Assembly (NCBI GenBank): GCA_027858965.1
Contig: JAQIBS010000252.1
Coordinates: 1-48,755, forward strand
Reading direction: 5' to 3'
Origin: Kiritimatiellia bacterium
GTDB taxonomy: Bacteria > Verrucomicrobiota > Kiritimatiellia > RFP12 > UBA1067
DNA length: 48,755 nt
The translations under genes and the position numbers were made by a program. The notes under the pieces were generated by a model. The model searched no databases, was not told where the DNA came from, and saw only the letters and a list, made by a program, of their open reading frames with translations. Below are positions 43,029 to 48,755 of this stretch, piece by piece (the first letter of the stretch is position 1; every line of letters starts with the position of its first letter).

Positions 43029-43907
43029 ATGTTTAAAAGACAAAAGATATTATTAGCCATCCTGGAGCAATTTGGTGGTGAATTAAGCCGGAAGCAAATG
43101 CAAAAACTTCTTTTTCTCTATTGCCAGCTCTCCGATTCTAACATTTATGATTTTGTTCCCCATAACTATGGTTGTTATTCATTTCAAGCAGCAACTGACC
43201 AGCAAAAGCTGATAAACAAGGGGTTCCTACACGACACAGAACAATGGAAGCTGGCAAAGCCGACGGGCATCTTTGACAAGCTAGGGTATAAAGAGCGAGA
43301 TGCTATCTGGGCATTGAAGAAACAGTTCAGTGACTTTGACCAGGATGAGATAATCCGTCATGTTTATGTCAATTTCCCCTACTACGCCATAAGAAGTAAA
43401 ATTGCAGAAGAGCTACTAACTGAAAAAGAGATGGAAGCCATCAAAGACGCAACTCCAGTAGTAAAGGAACCATTAATTTGTAGTATCGGTTATGAAGGCA
43501 TCTCTCTCGAAGCCTATCTGAACCGCCTTATTCAAATGGATGTGAATGTTGTTTGCGATGTCCGTAAAAATCCTCTGAGCCGTAAATTCGGCTTTTCCAA
43601 AACTGCTTTGAAAAATGCTTTGAATGCCATCGGCGTTGAATACCTTCATTTTCGTGACCTTGGAATTTCTTCGGACAAACGACAGGAACTTAACTCTCAG
43701 TCAGATTATGATGCTCTTTTTAATGAGTATGAAAACAGCACTTTGAAAGACCAACAGCTCACTCTCTCTGAGATCCAAGGTCTGATTGACTCTGGGAAAC
43801 GAATTGCATTGCTTTGTTATGAAAGGCTCCCGCAACAATGCCACAGAACACGCATCCTGAACTCTCTGCTTTCCAAATGTTCTGATATTGCAGTATATAC
43901 GAGTTGA
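43029..43907 (+). CDS. DUF488 protein with N-terminal DUF4065-like domain
   Basis: 292 residues. The N-terminal part (about 1-135, SRKQMQKLLFLYCQLSDSNI then YDFVPHNYGCYSFQA) resembles DUF4065/GepA-type antitoxin-like domains. The C-terminal DUF488 domain has SIGYEGISLEAYLNRLIQMD, then VCDVRKNPLSRKFGFSK, and ALLCYERLPQQCHRTRI. DUF488 function is unknown; the Cys/Arg-rich site suggests nucleotide or RNA chemistry. The partner gene downstream is broken. ATG at 43029 chosen over a TTG upstream; no clear ribosome binding site. Confidence 0.78.
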   Translation: MFKRQKILLAILEQFGGELSRKQMQKLLFLYCQLSDSNIYDFVPHNYGCYSFQAATDQQKLINKGFLHDTEQWKLAKPTGIFDKLGYKERDAIWALKKQFSDFDQDEIIRHVYVNFPYYAIRSKIAEELLTEKEMEAIKDATPVVKEPLICSIGYEGISLEAYLNRLIQMDVNVVCDVRKNPLSRKFGFSKTALKNALNAIGVEYLHFRDLGISSDKRQELNSQSDYDALFNEYENSTLKDQQLTLSEIQGLIDSGKRIALLCYERLPQQCHRTRILNSLLSKCSDIAVYTS

Positions 43908-43910
43908 ATT

Positions 43911-44298
43911 ATGAGAGAGAAGATCTTAATCACAGTCAAAACATATCCTGTCATATCAAAAAAATATCAGGAAACCGTTTGCACTGCAGGGTTAAGAGAA
44001 GATGGCTCATGGGTGAGGTTATACCCTGTGCCTTTCAGAACAATGGCTGATTGAAGACTGGGAAATCGGCATGCTTTACTGGAATTGCCTGAAAACTTCT
44101 GGGAATAACGAAGAGCTTGCCAAGAAAAAGGTTAGAGAAATGTACCTCGATGAGTTTGTCACAAAGCGTGACTTATATTTGTATGTTGGAACAACATTGA
44201 GATTTCATAGAACAGGGCTTAACCCATTTGTCATCATAGGCACGTTCACCCCTCCTAAAAAAAGAACTTTTCACCCTGATTTGTTTGATGGAATATAA
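43911..44298 (+). pseudogene. DUF488-partner gene, internally deleted
   Basis: The frame from 43911 reads MREKILITVKTYPVISKKYQ then ETVCTAGLREDGSWVRLYPV, and stops after 47 codons. A second frame picks up with EQWLIEDWEIGMLYWNCLK, then DLYLYVGTTLRFHRTGLNPF and VIIGTFTPPKK. The two halves look like the start and end of one protein of about 220-250 residues whose middle is lost. It starts 3 bases after the DUF488 stop, so the pair was once an operon. Confidence 0.75.
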
Positions 44299-44436
44299 TC
44301 GTATTTCCGTTAATAAAACGTAATACTCAACGGCAAAAACATCACTAAAATAAAAAAAGTAACCCACCAATTTGAGCATATCAAACGACAGAGACTTGGC
44401 AGGTATTGTTGATTGACATATCAGGATTCATGCCAA

Positions 44437-45066
44437 TTACGGCAGGACAATTGCGCGAGCCTGCCGGATAAAAAACGATTTGCACTCTTCCCAGTCAAAC
44501 GGGACAAGCATTCGTGGCATAGGCTCTTTTTCAGCGTCCTCAAAATAGGTCAGACTTTTTAGAATATGATAGGTATTGATCCTACTGGAGCCGTATTTAC
44601 GGGGAAGCATGTCGAAATAATCCTCCAGCGCTGGACCGTTCTGCAGGATAAGATAGAGATCAGCAAAATCCTTGCGGCTGCCGCGTCCAGAGATGGCCAC
44701 AAGCTTCATCAGTGCAATGTCACTGACAGAGGCAATTGAAAAAAATCGATGGGGAACCGTATCAAAAAGAAACGGATCACGCACACAGAAGAAAGAGAGC
44801 TTCGTATTCTGAACCAGAACCGTTAATGTATCCTCAGCCTCCTGCAGCGTTTCATACTTGCCATATTCAGAGAATACGCTGTGAAGATTTTGGAGGTCCA
44901 GCTTATCCGTACGGAAGAAGTCAAGATCCTCGGATATCCTATGTCCAAGCAGAAAAGCCAGTCCTGTGCCACCCGCCAATGTCCAGTTCATCAGAGAAGG
45001 CGATGAATTATGTTCAAGTGAGGTCAGCAGTTCCAGGCTGTGTTGCGGGAGTACTTTTTCGTGCAT
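44437..45066 (-). CDS. AbiEii/AbiGii nucleotidyltransferase toxin-like
   Basis: 209 residues. WTLAGGTGLAFLLGHRISED then LDFF has the GG[ST]...D-x-D nucleotidyltransferase motif (about 30-51). DIALMKLVAISGRGSRKDFA then DLYLIL is the second family block. AbiEii-type toxins add nucleotides to tRNA. It overlaps the XRE gene by 43 bases. Confidence 0.85.
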   Translation of the reverse strand: MHEKVLPQHSLELLTSLEHNSSPSLMNWTLAGGTGLAFLLGHRISEDLDFFRTDKLDLQNLHSVFSEYGKYETLQEAEDTLTVLVQNTKLSFFCVRDPFLFDTVPHRFFSIASVSDIALMKLVAISGRGSRKDFADLYLILQNGPALEDYFDMLPRKYGSSRINTYHILKSLTYFEDAEKEPMPRMLVPFDWEECKSFFIRQARAIVLP

Positions 45067-45545
45067 TTAACACCCTCCATGGCTAGCATGTGGTTCCAGA
45101 AAATTTGAGTTCGGGGCGAGAGCCGATTAGTAGATGCAACAGCCGCTAAAAACGCCTTTTGCCCCATCGTTTCGCGCAGCAAAGCAACATCATCCAGATT
45201 TCCGTATTCCAGCACACGCTCCACAACCCATACAGGATGAAGATCTAAATCATAGGCAGTGAGTTTATGATCCCAGAAAAGACGTCCCAGCCGGGAGGCC
45301 AGTTCCTCCCGCGAGAGTGAAGGAACCTTGCGCTTGACTCTAGGACGAAAACTCAGTTCCAAGTCACAATCCAACGCCAATGCAAGTTTACGAAGTGTAT
45401 AAACCTCAAAACGCGACCAGTTATTCTCGTAACGGGAGAGCGTTGCTGCTGAAGTTCGCGCTCGCCGTGCAAGCTCGGAAAGAGATAGTCCAATCTCCTG
45501 ACGTCTACTCCTCAACTGCTCTGATATGGTCGGTTGCTCATTCAT
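45024..45545 (-). CDS. XRE-HTH protein, putative antitoxin to AbiEii
   Basis: 173 residues from the ATG at 45545. HTH: ISEQLRSRRQEIGLSLSELA, ARTSAATLSRYENNWSRFEV (about 7-55). The C-terminal part is helical (LHPVWVVERVLEYGNLDDVALL). The last 43 bases overlap the toxin gene, a strong sign of coupling. No Shine-Dalgarno; the promoter entry explains this as a leaderless start. Confidence 0.8.
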   Translation of the reverse strand: MNEQPTISEQLRSRRQEIGLSLSELARRARTSAATLSRYENNWSRFEVYTLRKLALALDCDLELSFRPRVKRKVPSLSREELASRLGRLFWDHKLTAYDLDLHPVWVVERVLEYGNLDDVALLRETMGQKAFLAAVASTNRLSPRTQIFWNHMLAMEGVKCTKKYSRNTAWNC

Positions 45546-45548
45546 GGT

Positions 45549-45580
45549 GTTATCATATATGATAACAGCAGATTCGTCAA
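45549..45580 (-). promoter_or_regulatory. Leaderless promoter with palindromic operator for XRE-AbiEii
   Basis: On the minus strand TTGACG (45580-45575), exactly 17 bp, then TATGAT (45557-45552), then 6 nt and the ATG at 45545. The 18-bp perfect palindrome GTTATCATATATGATAAC (45549-45566) covers the -10 box, so the HTH protein probably represses its own promoter. The transcript would start at the A of the ATG. Confidence 0.72.
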
Positions 45581-45590
45581 TAACGAACAT

Positions 45591-45817
45591 CTCTCTTTGT
45601 CAGAACCGATTCAATTCAATTTAGTGCATTCTCAATATCAAATTTTTATCATTCTAAAGCTGCTTTCAGCCGCAACCAATTTTTTAACCGCGACCACCGA
45701 AGGTAGAGGCTGGCGCGAAGCGACGGCAACGAACGAAGTGAGAGCCAATCTCCGCGAATAGTAATTAATGTTCACAGCAAAGTAGGTTGAGCACTCTGAG
45801 CTCAACCACAAGCGATA
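45591..45817. other. Intergenic region with GAAGCGACGGC-type repeat-like tract
   Basis: 227 bp. The stretch around 45703-45760 (GGCTGGCGCGAAGCGACGG and CGAACGAAGTGAGAGCC) has the look of a degenerate intergenic repeat, but only one copy lies in the window. No gene. Confidence 0.3.
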
Positions 45818-47926
45818 TCACACATCATGACGTTTTATCCATGACTCAAGGTCCTGGCGAGGGATAAGATCCAGTACAGAAAGCTCTTTTCCTGGAATCC
45901 ACTTCAGTAAAAGCCTGTAATGAATGCCAATACGCATACGGTATATATTCGGCAACCGTTTTAGAGAACGGAAGTTCCTCCATGCTGCCGTATCATATGA
46001 AGCAATCCCGCCGATGGCTTTTATAGCACCGCCGGCAAGGGAAGCCGGCATATTTCCGCAGGCATTCCGAAAAGCCTCTTTATACTCCGGAATAAGAATT
46101 CGCCGTTCTTTTTTTGAGGGCATCTCAACCTGCTCATCTATTACATCCGTTTTATTGTCTTCGCTGACTATTTCCTGGTTGCGACCGGAATGCTGCTCTC
46201 TTTCAAGCTGCTCCCTTAATTTACGTCTTTGCTCCTGCTGATTACCTATCTCCACCTTCATGTTTTCAATCTGCCGCCTGAGACGTTCCATTGTCTCGCG
46301 TTGTTCGGATAATGGTCCAACCGGCGCAACCATCGATTTTTTATCAGAGTCATCTTTGCTTTTCTCCGTTGCGGCAAGCTCCTTTTTCATTTTCTGTAAA
46401 TCCGCTTCAGCATCTCTCAGATTTTCCGCCGCTGACTTGGCCTGATCCCGAGCCACAGCGAGCTCTCCACGTAAATTACTTTCAATACTGACATGCTTTA
46501 ATTCGTGCCGATGTTTCTCGGACTCTCTCTCTCCTTCTGATACCATCTCATCGATAGGATCATCCCACGGCTCAAGTCCGAGATCAACGCGGCATTCATG
46601 CACCACATCCACAAGCATTTCATTATCCAGCGTCCGGTCGGGACACTGACTGACCGCCGCGCGTGCAAAGAGTATGCTGAGAGCGGGAAACTTACGACTG
46701 AATATATGGCTCAGATTCGACAGATCATAGTCACGCAAAAAATCGAACTCAGCATCCGAATCAAGCGCAGTCGCGCAACGTTTTTCCAGCGCAGCCAGAA
46801 CCCCGGGAGTCCGGTACATCTCAAACTGCATATTCACATCATCCCAATCAACAAGATCAAAATCATCAGGAATTAAGTTACGCGCACGCTCCGCCACATC
46901 CATATTACCGGATCTAAATGCCTTTTCCAGCAGATCCCCAAAGTGTCCGGGATCAAATTCAAAATCAAGATCGGTTCTTCTGGAGCACTCAACCAGCATA
47001 TCAAACGCAATCTCAAGCAGGCCGAAACCTGCAGCCCGGTGATTAGCCACAATCAGCTGATGTCCATTCAGTTTTGTTGGATCGAGTTTCTTGATCTCAT
47101 AAGCACGCATCTCATCAATAAACCGCGTGTCACTTATCATACCGGGGTTTTCAAGAATCTGTTGCTTTGTGATGCCCTCATACTCCGAGGCATCCGCCAA
47201 CAGCTTCTCATCCTTGCTCAGACAACAGCGCTTATATTTTTTTCCGCTTCCACAGTGACAGGGATCATTGCGCCCCACCTTTGCCACCGGTCTGCGCAGT
47301 GTTCCTCCCGTTGCAATAACCTTCGGCGGAGGTCGGGCGGGCAACTCCTTCTTTATATCAAGATCAATCAGTACAGGAAAAACACCCGGTTCCAGTTTTT
47401 CTGAGTCAAGCATTGAAAGCGTTTCAATGGCCATCAATCTACTCTCCGGATAAACCGGCAGTTCACTTAGATAGTGCAGAATCCGCCTCACACCGTCATC
47501 ATCAGCTCCATACCGCAGAATAAATTCCGCCGCCAACCTGGCATATAGAATCTGGCGTTGAAACGACAACTCTTCAGACCGGGCCATTTCCAACAGATGA
47601 GGAATCACCCTCTCATCCTGATGTGAGAAGGCATACGAAATACAGGATATATCCGAAACCACCATGCCGCTTCTTACCAGCACAGCGGGGTCTAGAACAA
47701 AACCGCAGTAGGCGAATACTTCCAGCAGATGAGTCAAGGCAACATCCTCACCCATCTCCGTCAACTGGTCAACCCACTGATTGGCAGTCTCCAGCGGCAT
47801 GTCGCGAAACAAATCAGCCAGTTCAGAAATTCCTGTCTCACAAAAAGAAGTTTCAGCTAATCTCTGAATAAGTTGTGGCGTTAACTCTTCTCCACTGCAA
47901 CAAGAGGTATTTTTATCACTATTCAT
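45818..47926 (-). CDS. SEC-C / coiled-coil protein with RelE-like C-terminus
   Basis: 702 residues in four parts: an N-terminal HEAT-like helical region (about 1-200, DUF1186-like); a SEC-C zinc motif GRNDPCHCGSGKKYKRCC (about 218-235); a helical region and long coiled coils (about 485-590, for example AENLRDAEADLQKMKKELAA); and a final roughly 90 residues with LPNIYRMRIGIHYRLLLKW and LSVLDLIPRQDLESWIKR, the strand pattern of RelE/ParE-fold toxins. SEC-C in SecA binds ribosomes. A ribosome-targeted protein with an RNase-like tail is conceivable. Confidence 0.72.
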   Translation of the reverse strand: MNSDKNTSCCSGEELTPQLIQRLAETSFCETGISELADLFRDMPLETANQWVDQLTEMGEDVALTHLLEVFAYCGFVLDPAVLVRSGMVVSDISCISYAFSHQDERVIPHLLEMARSEELSFQRQILYARLAAEFILRYGADDDGVRRILHYLSELPVYPESRLMAIETLSMLDSEKLEPGVFPVLIDLDIKKELPARPPPKVIATGGTLRRPVAKVGRNDPCHCGSGKKYKRCCLSKDEKLLADASEYEGITKQQILENPGMISDTRFIDEMRAYEIKKLDPTKLNGHQLIVANHRAAGFGLLEIAFDMLVECSRRTDLDFEFDPGHFGDLLEKAFRSGNMDVAERARNLIPDDFDLVDWDDVNMQFEMYRTPGVLAALEKRCATALDSDAEFDFLRDYDLSNLSHIFSRKFPALSILFARAAVSQCPDRTLDNEMLVDVVHECRVDLGLEPWDDPIDEMVSEGERESEKHRHELKHVSIESNLRGELAVARDQAKSAAENLRDAEADLQKMKKELAATEKSKDDSDKKSMVAPVGPLSEQRETMERLRRQIENMKVEIGNQQEQRRKLREQLEREQHSGRNQEIVSEDNKTDVIDEQVEMPSKKERRILIPEYKEAFRNACGNMPASLAGGAIKAIGGIASYDTAAWRNFRSLKRLPNIYRMRIGIHYRLLLKWIPGKELSVLDLIPRQDLESWIKRHDV

Positions 47927-48130
47927 AGAAAACTCACGATTTAAACATTACAGAAGTTTTATAAACATCACCCAATCTGCACTCTTTGCAAGGAATACAG
48001 TATAAACCCCATATTTGATTAAATCCAGTATCAAGAATAAATTGCGGACGATTATTGAATGCGTAAAAGGAAAAAATACTCTGAAAATGTCACGCAGTAG
48101 TCCCGCGATAATCTACGAAGAACCGCCTGC

Positions 48131-48178
48131 GATGCTTGCGTTACTTTCCTGAGGCAAGCAGGATGCTTGCGTTACTTT
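48131..48178. repeat. Direct repeat GATGCTTGCGTTACTTT with hairpin
   Basis: The 17-bp unit occurs at 48131-48147 and 48162-48178 (period 31). Between them GCAAGCA-GGA-TGCTTGC (48154-48170) is a perfect hairpin that ends one base from the symporter stop codon. It may serve as a 3'-end hairpin for the symporter gene; it lacks a T-run on the minus strand. Confidence 0.65.
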
Positions 48179-48573
48179 TTCCTAAACAGGGAATAAACCG
48201 TCAAGCCCTCGATATTAGGAGGGGCAGCCGGTATTAACAGACTGAACACCACCCCAAGAATACAGCAGGAGAACAAGCCGATTGTACCATAGAGGAAGAA
48301 ATGCACATCCGTAAACCTCTGAACACAGAACAGAATTGCTGTGGTTGTCAATGCTCCCAGCAAGGCGCCGGTGCTATGAGCCCGGCGTGAAAATGCCCCC
48401 AGCAGAAATAGTCCAGCCAGACCTCCGCCAAACAACCCGATGATTTTTGTAAATTGATCCATCAGCGATTTGATTTCATACGATGCCATGATCAAAGCCA
48501 CCGCTGTTCCGAAAACACCGGTCAGCACGGTCAACCACCTGGCCCAGACCAGCCACTGATGTTCCGACAATAT
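48172..48573 (-). pseudogene. Sodium:solute symporter, C-terminal fragment
   Basis: About 130 codons of an SSS-family transporter: VWARWLTVLTGVFGTAVALI, DQFTKIIGLFGGGLAGLFLL and AHSTGALLGALTTTAILF are the last membrane helices. The N-terminal roughly 350 residues are missing because the frame runs into insertion-sequence DNA at about 48574. Whether the rest lies beyond the insertion cannot be seen. Confidence 0.8.
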
Positions 48574-48755
48574 GGGGTATGCCCTTGACTCCAGCTGCCA
48601 CAATATGTAGTATCCATACTATGGAAGAGTATCCACAAACACTTAGAGAACTGAACGAAAAATATGGGACAGAAGCAGCCTGCCGTAAGTATCTTGAACA
48701 AATGCGATGGCCTGACGGCTTCGTCTGCCCACATTGTTCGGGACAGCGATCTTGG
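48574..48755 (+). mobile_element. IS1595-family insertion sequence, left end
   Basis: The likely left end begins GGGGTATGCCCTTGACTCC at about 48574, where symporter coding similarity stops, and leads to a transposase start at 48621. The right end lies outside the window, so the target duplication cannot be checked. Confidence 0.6.
48621..48755 (+). CDS. IS1595-type transposase, N-terminal part
   Basis: The first 45 codons are visible: EEYPQTLRELNEKYGTEAAC, then KYLEQMRWPDGFVCPHCSG. The helical start followed by a CPxC zinc ribbon is typical of IS1595 (ISXO2-like) DDE transposases. The gene is cut by the window edge. No ribosome binding site is clear. Confidence 0.85.
   Translation, partial: MEEYPQTLRELNEKYGTEAACRKYLEQMRWPDGFVCPHCSGQRSW

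Noticed and set aside
1..48755. tRNA, rRNA or CRISPR
   Set aside because: No T-arm-like GGTTCRANYCC with matching acceptor stems outside coding regions, no rRNA core sequences, and no regularly spaced 25-40 bp repeats with unique spacers.

Overview
The window looks like a chromosomal segment of a PVC-group bacterium (Kiritimatiellota, Lentisphaerota or Verrucomicrobiota). This is inference, based on a diheme HzsA-related protein, a DUF4091 glycosidase, lipoprotein TIM-barrel and TPR proteins, a sodium:solute symporter remnant, a bS22/COX24-type micro-protein, and gene ends decorated with short repeats. No marker here fixes the species. No rRNA, tRNA or CRISPR array was seen.

Layout. (1) 0.2-6.4 kb, plus strand: a truncated family-8 polysaccharide lyase remnant (minus), hisG, a 29-residue bS22-like basic protein, a TPR lipoprotein, an M3 oligopeptidase and an EEP-family phosphatase/nuclease. 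(2) 6.7-9.8 kb, minus: an APH-type sugar kinase, a secreted TPR protein and an SO_0444-type metal permease. (3) 9.9-19.5 kb, minus: a carbohydrate block with a DUF4091 glycosidase, an HzsA-related diheme protein, an FGGY kinase, DeoC, an SDR oxidoreductase and an IclR regulator. (4) 19.7-25.5 kb, minus: rnhB, then adk-map-rpmJ-rpsM-rpsK-rpsD-rpoA-rplQ. The usual secY is missing upstream and infA is missing inside; S11 has a roughly 110-residue charged N-terminal extension. (5) 25.6-29.5 kb: a metY-like fragment, an AraC regulator, a second map and a DUF4832-like lipoprotein. (6) 29.7-48.2 kb: an accessory island of defence and toxin-antitoxin genes. It holds an AAA15 ATPase, PIN plus XRE-ImmA, a four-gene RHH-GNAT-XRE-ImmA operon, and an operon with an HD-domain/HSP90-type ATPase fusion, a HEPN-like protein, an unknown gene and a broken nuclease. 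It continues with an SMC/Rad50-like ATPase with zinc hook and C-terminal RX6H motif, DUF488 with a broken partner, XRE-AbiEii, and a SEC-C/coiled-coil/RelE-like fusion. (7) The right edge: a symporter gene cut by an IS1595-type transposase that runs off the window.

Two repeat families organise the core half. The first is a roughly 120-150 bp element in three copies (51-199, 6590-6709, 11919-12037), each abutting the 3' end of a minus-strand gene. It has a 24-bp invariant block and terminal arms of 10-11 bp that differ in sequence between copies yet remain perfectly complementary. The second is a 9-bp ATGNGCCNN array present 34-69 bp upstream of four minus-strand start codons (HzsA-related, deoC, SDR, rnhB), often next to TTCAACC-rich tracts.

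The strongest candidates for something new are the HD-HSP90/HEPN operon (35.2-39.8 kb), the RHH-GNAT-XRE-ImmA operon with a predicted leaderless promoter, the SMC ATPase with a HEPN-like tail, and the covarying 3'-end element. All functional statements come from reading motifs by eye; no database search was possible.
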